Positions 1 through 6,935 of a stretch of DNA of 15,394 nt are shown one piece after another. A program made the translations under genes and the position numbers. A model generated the notes under the pieces. It did no database searches. It was not told the DNA's origin and was given only the letters and a program-made list of their open reading frames with translations. The stretch covers positions 1 to 15,394 of the forward strand of contig JBOGWX010000157.1 of NCBI GenBank assembly GCA_050694055.1, in the 5' to 3' direction. How positions within the stretch are numbered: position 1 is the first letter of the stretch; each line of letters starts with the position of its first letter. The stretch comes from WHSV01 sp050694055 (lineage in GTDB: Bacteria > Actinomycetota > CADDZG01 > WHSQ01).

Positions 1-30
1 CTCTCGTTCCCGTTGAAGTTCTGATCTTCT

Positions 31-117
31 GGAACGATGTGATGCTGGAAATCGCGCCCAAGACCGGAACGATGTGATGCTGAGAGCTCCGGCTCTAAAA
101 CCGGAACGATGTGATGC
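31..117. repeat. Three direct copies of a 15-17 bp repeat (iteron-like array)
   Basis: The unit GGAACGATGTGATGC occurs at 31-45, 66-80 and 103-117. The first two copies continue with TG, and the last two are preceded by ACC. Spacing is 35 and 37 bp, and the segments between are unrelated to each other. The second spacer holds a small hairpin (AGAGC at 83-87 against GCTCT at 92-96, loop TCCG). Repeats this short and this close are too few and too small for a CRISPR array. Multiple short direct repeats are typical of the ends of some transposons (IS21- or Tn7-like) or of regulator and replication iterons. The sequence to the left is outside the window, so the choice is open. Confidence 0.75.
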
Positions 118-122
118 AGGCC

Positions 123-136
123 GTGAGCTAGTTCAC
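123..136. promoter_or_regulatory. 14-bp near-palindrome upstream of the M20 peptidase gene
   Basis: GTGAGCTAGTTCAC matches its own reverse complement at 12 of 14 positions and is centred on CTAG. It ends 19 bp before the proposed TTG start at 156. Position and symmetry suit a binding site for a dimeric regulator, but no regulator is identified and no second copy was noticed. Confidence 0.3.
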
Positions 137-155
137 CATCTCTGAGCTTGTAGCG

Positions 156-1496
156 TTGTGCGCCGTGAGAGAACTCGATGATGCCGCGATTCGCAATGAG
201 GTGACACAGGTGCTGCGCGACCTCATTCGCGTCGACACCTCGAACCCTCCCGGCAACGAAACCGCGGCCGCGCGGTTGCTCCAGGGCTATCTCGAGAGTG
301 CCGGCGTCGAGTGTGAGCTCGTGGCGCGCGACCCGCAGCGCGCCAACCTGATCGCGAGAATCAGGGGGGCCGGGCGGGGGCCGAGGCTCACCTTCCTAGG
401 TCACACCGACGTCGTGCCCGCCGACGAGCGGGACTGGACTCATCCGCCCTTCGCAGCGCACCTCGACGAGGACGGATTTGTGTGGGGACGAGGCACGGTC
501 GACATGAAGAACGAGACCGCCACTCGGGCGGTGACCATGGCCCTGCTCGCGCGCTCGGGCTATCAACCGGAGGGCGACCTGGTGTTCATCGCCCAGGCGG
601 ACGAAGAGAACGGCCGGCACGAGGTCGGGCTCAAGTGGCTGAGACACACTCGTCCCGAGCTGCGTTGTGACTACTCCATCGATGAGGGCGGGGGCCTGCG
701 GCTCGAGCTTGCAGACGGACGTGTGGTCGTTCCGATCAACGTCGGCGAGAAGGCGACGCTGCCGGTGAAGGTGACGGCATTGGGCGAAGCCGGCCATGCT
801 TCGACTCCGACTGTGGGCAGAAACGCGGTTCCCTTGCTGGCCACGCTCGTGCATCGTCTCGAGCGACATCGTCCGAAGCCCACGCTCCTGCCCGAGACTC
901 GCAGAACCCTAGAGGTGCTCGTGGGGGACCCAGGCAACGATCTGAAAAGCGCAATTCAAAAGGCAACGACCTTGCATCCTTCGTTTCCCTCCGACCTGCC
1001 ACCGGTGTTCGGAACGACGGTTGCACCCACGATCCTCCGAGGCTCGTCTGCGCTCAACGTCATGCCGGGACGAGCGAGCGTGACGTGCGATTGCAGAGTG
1101 CTTCCCGGCACAGGACCGGACGAGCTCGAGCAAGAGTTGCGCGGCGCGCTCGGCTCCGACGTTGACTACAAGCTTGAGTTCCTCGAACCTCCGACGGGAG
1201 GGACTGTGGCCTCGATCGACACACCCTTGTATCGAATCTGCGAACAGTTCTTGGCGGAGCAAGATCCGGCGGCAACACTGTTGCCCACGATCTCGTCCGG
1301 CTTCACCGACTCGCACTTCATGCGGGAGGCGTACGGCACGACCGCCTACGGATTCTGGCCCTGCAGGCGCACGCCGGCCGATGTCTACCTCGGCGGTATC
1401 CACAACAAGGACGAACGAATTCACGTCGACGACCTCGTTTACGCCACTCGCTTTCACCTCTTCGCCGCACGGCGTCTGGCCTCACCGCCGGGCTAG
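156..1496 (+). CDS. M20-family metallopeptidase (ArgE/DapE/carboxypeptidase-like deacylase)
   Basis: A 446-residue cytoplasmic zinc hydrolase of the M20 family, which cleaves amide bonds in N-acyl amino acids or small peptides. The family's metal-site pattern is complete: H83-x-D85 in GHTDVVP, the bridging D116 in GRGTVDMKN, the catalytic/metal pair E150-E151 in QADEENG, a further acidic site at D176-E177, and the C-terminal metal histidine H416 in GIHNKDE. The dimerisation (lid) domain lies at about 195-310 and contains the usual GEAGHAS turn at 211-216. Length is normal for the family. The start is uncertain: TTG at 156 and GTG at 165 are both in frame and neither has a clear Shine-Dalgarno sequence. 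The exact substrate cannot be read from sequence. The gene stands alone, 102 bp before the methyltransferase gene. Its upstream region consists of the repeat array, so its native promoter may have been displaced. Confidence 0.88.
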   Translation: MCAVRELDDAAIRNEVTQVLRDLIRVDTSNPPGNETAAARLLQGYLESAGVECELVARDPQRANLIARIRGAGRGPRLTFLGHTDVVPADERDWTHPPFAAHLDEDGFVWGRGTVDMKNETATRAVTMALLARSGYQPEGDLVFIAQADEENGRHEVGLKWLRHTRPELRCDYSIDEGGGLRLELADGRVVVPINVGEKATLPVKVTALGEAGHASTPTVGRNAVPLLATLVHRLERHRPKPTLLPETRRTLEVLVGDPGNDLKSAIQKATTLHPSFPSDLPPVFGTTVAPTILRGSSALNVMPGRASVTCDCRVLPGTGPDELEQELRGALGSDVDYKLEFLEPPTGGTVASIDTPLYRICEQFLAEQDPAATLLPTISSGFTDSHFMREAYGTTAYGFWPCRRTPADVYLGGIHNKDERIHVDDLVYATRFHLFAARRLASPPG

Positions 1497-1539
1497 TCGG
1501 GGGAGCCACCTAGATCCGGAGGCGGCATCCGCCAGTCTC

Positions 1540-1567
1540 TTGACCTTCTGTAGTTGCGCGGGACAAT
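1540..1567 (+). promoter_or_regulatory. Possible sigma-70-type promoter for the methyltransferase gene
   Basis: TTGACC at 1540-1545 is separated by 16 bp from GACAAT at 1562-1567. The first box matches the -35 consensus at five of six positions and the second matches the -10 consensus at four. The expected transcription start would be about 25 bases before the ATG and just ahead of the ribosome binding site. This rests on motif matching alone. Confidence 0.35.
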
Positions 1568-1597
1568 CAAGCAGACAAACGCGAGGGGTGGAGGCTA

Positions 1598-2323
1598 ATG
1601 GTCGATAGCGCTGCAGACGTCAGGGAATTCATCTGGAGAGGCCGGACGGGGCCCTTCACGCTTCAACTCGGACCCGATGTCTTTGCACCGAGCAGCACCA
1701 GCACCATCGTCGCCGAGTCCCTCGAGATAAACGCGGGCGACGTGGTCATCGATGCTGGATGCGGGAGCGGTGTCCTGGCGTTCGTTGCTGCGAAGCTGGG
1801 GGCCGAGCGTGCCGTCGGCTGCGACATATCCGAGGAGTCGGTCCGAATGGCGACCGAGAACGCTCGTCGGCTGCGCCTGGACCATCTCACCGAGTTCCGA
1901 ACGGGAAGTCTGTTGGAGCCGGTTCGAGACATCAAAGCCGACGTGGTGATCGGTGACATCTCTGGTATTCCCGACCCCATTGCGGAATTGACGGGTTGGT
2001 TTCCGGAGGGTCGTGGGGGAGGACCCACCGGGGCCGAGCTCCCGGTTGCGATGCTGGATGAGATAGGCGACGTGCTGAGAGCCGGGGGCCGCATGTACCT
2101 TCCCACCGGCTCGATCCAGGCCGAGAGCAAGGTTCTCGCCGCGGCTAGACGTGTCTTCGGCGACGACATCGAACGGCTGGTCGAACGGGAGTTTCCGCTC
2201 CCGAATCTGGTTGCCCGGTCCAAAGACGTTGCGCGCCTCGTGTCAGACGGGCTCATCAGCTTCCGTCAGCGCGGCAGCAGGCTCCTGTGGCGCCTGACGG
2301 TCTGGCGCTGCATCAAGAAATAG
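1598..2323 (+). CDS. Class I SAM-dependent methyltransferase, PrmA/HemK-like
   Basis: A 241-residue protein with the Rossmann-type methyltransferase fold. Motif I is VIDAGCGSG at about 50-58, followed by an acidic residue (D76, in GCDIS) expected to bind the ribose of S-adenosylmethionine. The stretch F29-APSSTST resembles the F-x-T-G-x-H-x-T-T segment before motif I in ribosomal protein L11 methyltransferase (PrmA). Motif IV, which is NPPY in HemK-type glutamine and N6-adenine methyltransferases, is replaced here by GDISGIPDP (119-127). The acceptor is therefore unlikely to be a planar amide or amine of the HemK type and remains unknown. The ATG at 1598 is well supported by the purine-rich GGGGTGGAGG at 1584-1593. 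The gene lies alone between the M20 peptidase gene and a reverse-strand regulator. The family is clear, the substrate is not. Confidence 0.82.
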   Translation: MVDSAADVREFIWRGRTGPFTLQLGPDVFAPSSTSTIVAESLEINAGDVVIDAGCGSGVLAFVAAKLGAERAVGCDISEESVRMATENARRLRLDHLTEFRTGSLLEPVRDIKADVVIGDISGIPDPIAELTGWFPEGRGGGPTGAELPVAMLDEIGDVLRAGGRMYLPTGSIQAESKVLAAARRVFGDDIERLVEREFPLPNLVARSKDVARLVSDGLISFRQRGSRLLWRLTVWRCIKK

Positions 2324-2344
2324 GGGTCTCGTGCCCACATCTAG

Positions 2345-3145
2345 TCAAGGGACGCGGCCGCCGTCGACCTTGCTGTCCAGAAGGTCGTGCAGCGGCTGGG
2401 CGAGGTGACCGAAAAGGTCATCCCACGCTTGACCCAGGCCTTCGGCGATCTCTTCCTCGAGCATGATGAAGTGATCGTGCAGCACCAACGTTAGGGTGAC
2501 GGCTTCTCCCGATCGCATCGCATCCAGTTGGCGGCTGTGGATGTCGAGAGTCAGCCGATCACTGTCAAGCCCGCCGCGATACGAGTCGCGGATGGGGGCC
2601 ATTCTCTTGCTCAGACCTCGCATCGAGTCGCTGAGAAGTTGATTGCGGCAGGCTCGCAGGACGGCTCGATGGAACATCGCGTCGGTCTTCATCACCGCGT
2701 CTCTGTCGCCGAGGTGCTCTTGGGTGAGGGAGATGGTGTGCTCGATCTCGTCGAAGTCCTCCTCGGATGCGAACTGCATAGCCGCAAACGTAATCGCGCC
2801 CTCGAGTATTCGGCGGGCGTGCAGAGTCTCGATGATCGCTTCTTCCTCGAGGGCGATCTCACGAGAGATCTCGGCGGTCGGCACGAGGTCGGAGACGATC
2901 GAGATTCCACCTCCCTTGCCCGGCTTTACCTGCAAGTAGCCGACATCCTGGAGAACGCGAAGCCCCTGCCTCAGGGTCGGACGGGAGATGCCCAACTGCT
3001 CGGCCAACTCGGACTCCTTGGGAAGAGCCGAGCCGGCCCGCAGCCGCGTCCGCTCGATGCCCTCGATGATGTGCTCGATCACGGTCTCGAACGTCCGGGT
3101 CGTCTGGATCGGACGGACAAAGCTCTGCTGATCGAACAGCGCCAT
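2345..3145 (-). CDS. GntR-family transcriptional regulator, FadR/FCD subfamily
   Basis: A DNA-binding repressor or activator of 266 residues from the chosen start. The N-terminal winged helix-turn-helix covers about 18-85, with the GntR signature LPKESELAEQLGISRPTLRQ (41-60) and the wing KPGKGGGISI. An all-helical FCD effector domain follows at about 98-240. Its usual metal/ligand residues are visible: D155 and H159 in TDAMFHR, H203 in DIHSRQ, and H225 in LHDHF. FCD regulators usually bind small carboxylic acids with a metal ion. I chose the ATG at 3145, which has AAGG eight bases upstream. An in-frame TTG at 3181 would add 12 residues that do not resemble the family. The gene is divergent from the exported glycosidase-like gene, with 107 bp between the start codons. 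Control of that gene and of itself is plausible but unproven. Confidence 0.88.
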   Translation of the reverse strand: MALFDQQSFVRPIQTTRTFETVIEHIIEGIERTRLRAGSALPKESELAEQLGISRPTLRQGLRVLQDVGYLQVKPGKGGGISIVSDLVPTAEISREIALEEEAIIETLHARRILEGAITFAAMQFASEEDFDEIEHTISLTQEHLGDRDAVMKTDAMFHRAVLRACRNQLLSDSMRGLSKRMAPIRDSYRGGLDSDRLTLDIHSRQLDAMRSGEAVTLTLVLHDHFIMLEEEIAEGLGQAWDDLFGHLAQPLHDLLDSKVDGGRVP

Positions 3146-3252
3146 GCAAACAACCTTGGAGCGCGCACGGTAACGAGTCAAGCAGTCTCACCACGGGACT
3201 TGATAGCCTGCTCCGGTCTCAAATCGCAGGAACCAAGGGAAGGATCTTCAAT

Positions 3253-4161
3253 ATGTGGCGGACTCGCGCTGTGGGCGCCGCCCTGGCAGCGCTTCTTTCG
3301 CTACCGGCGGGCACTTCCTCGAGGACGGAATCTCCCGAGACCCCGGGCCGCACGCCCCAGTTGGAGCCGAGCCAGACCGCGCCGTTGAGTGCCTACGAGG
3401 GCCTGGCTTCGTGGGTAGATATGTACGACAGGGGCCCCTGGAGGTATCCACAGCGCACAGCTCGTCGCATGGCCGCCCGAGGAACCAAGACCCTGTTCCT
3501 CCAAACCTCCAACTACAGGAAGAAGGTGGACGTCTACAGGCCCGCCACGATGTCGCGCTTGCTCGAGGCCGCCCATGCACGAGGCATGAAGGTCGTCGCG
3601 TGGTATCTGCCCAGCTACGCCCATCCCAAGCGTGACTGGCGCCGCACGAAGGCGGCGCTCCAGTTCCAAAGTGTGAACGGTCAGGGTTTCGACGGCTTCG
3701 CCATGGACATCGAGGCCACCGTGGAGCCCAACATCGCGACGCGCAACCGCCGCATGATCGCCCTGTCCGACCGGCTGAGATCGTTCGTCGGCGACGACTA
3801 CGCGCTCGGCGCGATCATCCCCGATCCCGTCACGCAGCAGTTCTGGCCGAGCTTTCCCTACAAGAAAGTCGGCAACCGCTACGACGCTTTCCTGCCCATG
3901 GCCTACTGGACCTACCGCACCGGAGGCACCCGGCGCGTCTACAACTACACCCGTGATGCATTGAAGATCATCCGCTCGAAGACCGGTGACTCAAGAGTGC
4001 CGATTCACGTCATCGGCGGGATCGCCAGCGCGGCCCCCGTTTCCGAGGTGCGCAGCTTCGCCAAGGCGGCGGTGGACTTCCGCGCCCGGGGCGCGAGCCT
4101 CTACGACTTCCCGATCACCTCGTCGGAGCAATGGGATCAGATGCAACGCATCAATAAGTAG
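3253..4161 (+). CDS. Exported glycoside-hydrolase-like TIM-barrel protein (GH18-like motif, degenerate)
   Basis: A 302-residue protein with a short N-terminal signal-like segment (about 1-20: basic, then an alanine/leucine-rich core). A low-complexity linker follows to about 45, then a domain reading as a (beta/alpha)8 barrel with strands such as TKTLFLQT, KVVAWYLPSY, FDGFAMDIEA and YDAFLPMAYWTY. The segment D147-G-F-A-M-D-I-E154 aligns with the DGxDxDxE catalytic motif of GH18 chitinases. The middle aspartate is alanine, while the final D-x-E is kept. A glycosidase or glycan-binding role outside the membrane is therefore likely, and the substrate is unknown. The start is supported by AAGGGAAGG at 3235-3243, nine bases before the ATG. 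It could belong to an uncharacterised barrel family rather than GH18. Confidence 0.65.
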   Translation: MWRTRAVGAALAALLSLPAGTSSRTESPETPGRTPQLEPSQTAPLSAYEGLASWVDMYDRGPWRYPQRTARRMAARGTKTLFLQTSNYRKKVDVYRPATMSRLLEAAHARGMKVVAWYLPSYAHPKRDWRRTKAALQFQSVNGQGFDGFAMDIEATVEPNIATRNRRMIALSDRLRSFVGDDYALGAIIPDPVTQQFWPSFPYKKVGNRYDAFLPMAYWTYRTGGTRRVYNYTRDALKIIRSKTGDSRVPIHVIGGIASAAPVSEVRSFAKAAVDFRARGASLYDFPITSSEQWDQMQRINK

Positions 4162-4226
4162 GCCACGCTCGCTCGTTGCGCGAGTCACGGTCGGACCCTC
4201 ACGGGTGTTCCCCGATACACTCCGTC

Positions 4227-5258
4227 CTAAGGGCGGCTAGTTTCAAAGGCGCACTGCCCGGTGCCGAGACTCCTTGCGGCTCGGTCGAAGCGTCTCGTGG
4301 CACGCTGGAGCTGCCGGGCGGCGTCGCGCGCTCTTCTTTCGTTGTTAGCCCTCTGCGAGGTGTTGAGATCCTCGAAGCCTGCTCCGACCCTCTCGAACGA
4401 GGCAATGAATCTGTCGATCTGCCGCTCGTCGCCCTCGGGTCGCTCGAGCCCGTCGATCTCGCCCGTCATTCCGGCGACCAACGACGCCGCTCGCTCGGTA
4501 CTCCCGGCGCGATTGACGTTCAGCTCGTTGAGCCGCGCCATGTCCTCCCGGCAGATGTCGTTCACCGACGCAACGTAGTCGGCCCTGCTCGGCGCACCTC
4601 CGGCGATGAGCGAGTAAAGAAGGAAGCCGACGATCAGCGCACCCACCGCTGCGGCGGCGATCACAAGATTGCGTTTGTTTGATCCGGCTCGATGGACGGC
4701 ACCTCCACCGACCTTCGATCGAGTGGGCAGCTCGGAGGTGGGGGCACGCATCTCGCGGTCGGCTTCCGCAGGTGCCGGTTCGGAGCCCTGCGACGCGGGT
4801 ACCTGGAGTTCATCCACGTCCGATTGGGCCGCGGGCTCCTGCGGCGCGTCCGCAGCCGGCTCGGGAGCTGCCGCCTGCTTCGGCTGGTCGTCGTTCGCCG
4901 GCGGAGAGGGCGCCGAATGCTCCTGGGTTGGCGGAGCGACGACGCCGGACACCCTCGTCTGGTTCGGGTCCTCCTCGACCTCGACATCGAGGCGCGTCTG
5001 GCCCACGCGGACGACATCGCCATGGTTCAGGGGGGTCGGCCCGGAGATCCTTCGTTCGTTGACGAAGGTCCCGTTGGTCGAGCCGGCGTCTTCGATCTCG
5101 ACACCGTCGCTCGAGCGGACGACGGCATGATTGCGCGACACCTCGCTGTCGTCCTCGATCACGACGGCGGTGTTCTCGCGACCGATGGTCACCTCGTCCG
5201 TCCCCAGTTCGATGCGCCGGCCTCGCAAGGGGCCGTCTCTAACGATCAAGGTCGCCAC
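4227..5258 (-). CDS. FHA-domain single-pass membrane protein
   Basis: A 343-residue protein in three parts. The forkhead-associated domain is at about 1-95, with the phosphothreonine-binding signature G26-R27, S41-R-N-H44 and the loop N62-G-T. An acidic, proline- and alanine-rich linker spans about 98-195. One transmembrane helix at about 198-219 is followed by a helical extracytoplasmic domain (225-343) with two cysteines, C236 and C336, that could form a disulfide. FHA domains recognise phosphothreonine, so the cytoplasmic end probably docks a target of a Ser/Thr kinase, perhaps the kinase at 6936. The outer domain is not recognised. I chose the GTG at 5258 because GAAAGGAAG sits six bases upstream and the FHA domain begins directly there. 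The in-frame GTG at 5324 adds 22 atypical residues. The gene is convergent with the glycosidase-like gene and divergent from the SDR gene. Confidence 0.86.
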   Translation of the reverse strand: MATLIVRDGPLRGRRIELGTDEVTIGRENTAVVIEDDSEVSRNHAVVRSSDGVEIEDAGSTNGTFVNERRISGPTPLNHGDVVRVGQTRLDVEVEEDPNQTRVSGVVAPPTQEHSAPSPPANDDQPKQAAAPEPAADAPQEPAAQSDVDELQVPASQGSEPAPAEADREMRAPTSELPTRSKVGGGAVHRAGSNKRNLVIAAAAVGALIVGFLLYSLIAGGAPSRADYVASVNDICREDMARLNELNVNRAGSTERAASLVAGMTGEIDGLERPEGDERQIDRFIASFERVGAGFEDLNTSQRANNERRARDAARQLQRATRRFDRAARSLGTGQCAFETSRP

Positions 5259-5364
5259 GTGCAACTTCCTTTCACGGTCTACTCCATCAAGCGAGTATGA
5301 CCTCGACGGACGAATCCGGTTCACAGGACAGTAGGTTTAATTCACCGGCCTAAGGAGGGCAAAC

Positions 5365-6267
5365 GTGAGGGTCTTGATCAGCGGCGCGAGCGGCTTCATC
5401 GGATCGGCGCTGGCTGACAAACTGACCTCATCCGGACACCGCGTGATTTCCCTTACTAGACAACCGGTGACCGCCGGGCAGGAGGCGGTGCACTGGGACC
5501 CCGCCGGGGGCAGGCTCGAGGGACGCCACTTGGAGGGAATCGACGCGGTAGTCCACCTCGCAGGTGAGAGCATCGGAGACCGCCGCTGGACCGAGGGTCG
5601 CAAGGCGCGGGTGCTGGACAGCAGGGTGCGCGGTACCAACCTTCTGGCGGAGACCATCGCGGGCCTTGATGCTCCGCCTGAGGTCATGGTGAGCCAATCC
5701 GGAACCCACTACTACGGTTTCGAGGGCGGCGAACGGGAGCTCACCGAGGAAAGCCCGCCCGGCAACGGATTCCTCGCCGCTGTAGTTGACCAGTCGGAAA
5801 CGGCGACGGAACCAGCCGTGAAGGCCGGCATTCGCGTGGTGCGAGCGAGAAGCGGGGCCGTGCTCCATCCCTCGGGCCTCGCTCTTCAGCGATCGATCCC
5901 GTTCTTCAAGCTCGGCCTGGGCGGCAGGGTGGGGTCGGGCCGTCAGTACCTCAGTTGGATCTCGCTTCGAGACTGGATTGCCGCCACCGAGTTCCTCCTG
6001 GAGCACAAGGAGATCTCGGGTCCCGTAAATCTCGTGTCTCCCAATCCCGTGACCAACGCGGAATTCACGCACGCTCTCGGCCAGGCGCTGAGGCGACCGA
6101 CATTCATGCCGGTCCCTTCGCTCGCGATCAAGCTTCTGTTCGGTGCCGAGCTGGCTGAGGAGATGATCTTCGGCAGCCAGAGAGTGATCCCCAAACGACT
6201 GCTGGATGCGGGCTTCGAGTTCAGCGATCCGGAGTTGGGGGTCGCCCTGCACGAGATGCTGGGCTAA
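5365..6267 (+). CDS. TIGR01777-family SDR epimerase-like protein
   Basis: A 300-residue atypical/extended short-chain dehydrogenase of the TIGR01777 family (YfcH-like), predicted cytoplasmic and NAD(P)-binding. The Rossmann motif is G7-A-S-G10-F-I-G13. Other family marks are VVHLAGESI (about 62-70), the YYG triad-like segment, the LTEESPPGNGFLA block, FKLGLGGRVGSGRQ, and the C-terminal helix ending in LL-DAGF. Two conserved spots are unusual: the SAVGYYG block reads SGTHYYG, and the CRDWE block reads VDQSE, with the tryptophan lost. The GTG start at 5365 has a strong Shine-Dalgarno AAGGAGGG at 5352-5359. The stop overlaps the stop of the reverse-strand deaminase pseudogene by two bases (CTAA at 6264-6267). 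The physiological role of the family is poorly defined. Confidence 0.88.
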   Translation: MRVLISGASGFIGSALADKLTSSGHRVISLTRQPVTAGQEAVHWDPAGGRLEGRHLEGIDAVVHLAGESIGDRRWTEGRKARVLDSRVRGTNLLAETIAGLDAPPEVMVSQSGTHYYGFEGGERELTEESPPGNGFLAAVVDQSETATEPAVKAGIRVVRARSGAVLHPSGLALQRSIPFFKLGLGGRVGSGRQYLSWISLRDWIAATEFLLEHKEISGPVNLVSPNPVTNAEFTHALGQALRRPTFMPVPSLAIKLLFGAELAEEMIFGSQRVIPKRLLDAGFEFSDPELGVALHEMLG

Positions 6268-6840
6268 CGAGCCACTCTTTCCTCAAGTCGTTTGCGCTCA
6301 TCCCTTCCCGCGAAGGCCGCCCTCGCGGCTCGGCGCTGCAACTCGACAAGGTCGTTTGGTGAAAACTCAGCGAGCCGAGCCGCTTCGCGCAAATCGTTCG
6401 CGAGAGTGGTCGAGAAGAACGGAGGTCGTCGCTGTTGACCGTGACGTTGAGGCCCGCCCCCCACAGTTCGGGGAAGGGATGCGCGCCGAGCGTCTCGAAG
6501 ATGCCGAGCGACACGTTTGACGAGGGACAGACCTCGACGGGGATGCCGTCTCGCGCGAGTCGCTTCACGAGTGCTTCGTCGCGCACGCTTGCCACGCCGT
6601 GCCCGATACGGTCGGCACCGAGATCGTTGAGCGCGGCCCAGATACGGTCGGGTCCACCGGTTTCTCCCGCGTGAAGCGCGAGGCCGAGAGAGAGTTCGTC
6701 GGCCGCCTCTCTGAGCACGTGGAACTCGCCCTCCGGAGCCGACCCTCGATACCGGATAGGCCGAGCCCCACGATCGGCGCGTCGGCCTCCTGCACCAACT
6801 CGGCCAATGACTCTCCTCGATTGCCGGACCTCGACACCCT
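6264..6840 (-). pseudogene. Adenosine-deaminase-like pseudogene, 5'-truncated with two frameshifts
   Basis: The reverse strand encodes the C-terminal half of an adenosine deaminase-family enzyme, split over three frames. The first piece (about 6745-6840) gives ELVQEADAPIVGLGLSG. The second (6440-6745) carries HAGETGGPD, the GADRIGHGV block, EVCPSSN, and the metal-site NSDD. The third (6264-6437) resumes with PPFFSTTLANDL and ends in a TAG. Each junction is repaired by one added base: near 6745 at a G run, and near 6427 at a C run after NSDD. About 150-170 N-terminal residues, including the first metal-binding histidine pair, are missing, and the space they would need is taken by the divergent kinase gene and its promoter. 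This truncation cannot be a sequencing error, though the frameshifts could be. Aminodeoxyfutalosine deaminase is an alternative family member. Confidence 0.75.
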
Positions 6841-6880
6841 ACGTCCGTAACGAAATGCCGGCCGCGGCGTTTAACTACAT

Positions 6881-6903
6881 GTGAGCCTCTGCGAGACTCT
6901 CAC
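6881..6903. promoter_or_regulatory. Near-palindromic dyad upstream of the kinase gene
   Basis: Arms GTGAGCCTCT (6881-6890) and AGACTCTCAC (6894-6903) pair at eight of ten positions around a 3-base centre. The dyad ends 32 bp before the kinase ATG. It could be an operator or an RNA hairpin in the kinase leader. It is not followed by a T run, so it is unlikely to be a terminator for forward transcription. Confidence 0.35.
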
Positions 6904-6935
6904 TGGCGTGAACTCATAAAGGGAGTTGCACCGGC

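Noticed and set aside
31..117. CRISPR array
   Set aside because: Only three 15-17 bp repeats with 18-22 bp spacers are present, well below CRISPR repeat and spacer sizes, and no cas genes are in the window.
3178..3203. Inverted pair TCAAG...CTTGA between the regulator and glycosidase-like genes as the FadR-type operator
   Set aside because: The arms are only five bases with a 16-bp gap, expected often by chance, and there is no match to a known GntR consensus.
2528..3388. 286-residue forward ORF over the regulator gene
   Set aside because: It lies opposite the clearly recognised GntR/FCD gene, has no family features, and is a shadow frame of GC-rich coding DNA.
4162..4226. Bidirectional terminator between the glycosidase-like and FHA genes
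   Set aside because: The only stems are four base pairs (ACCC/GGGT, CTCG/CGAG) with no T tracts, too weak to call.
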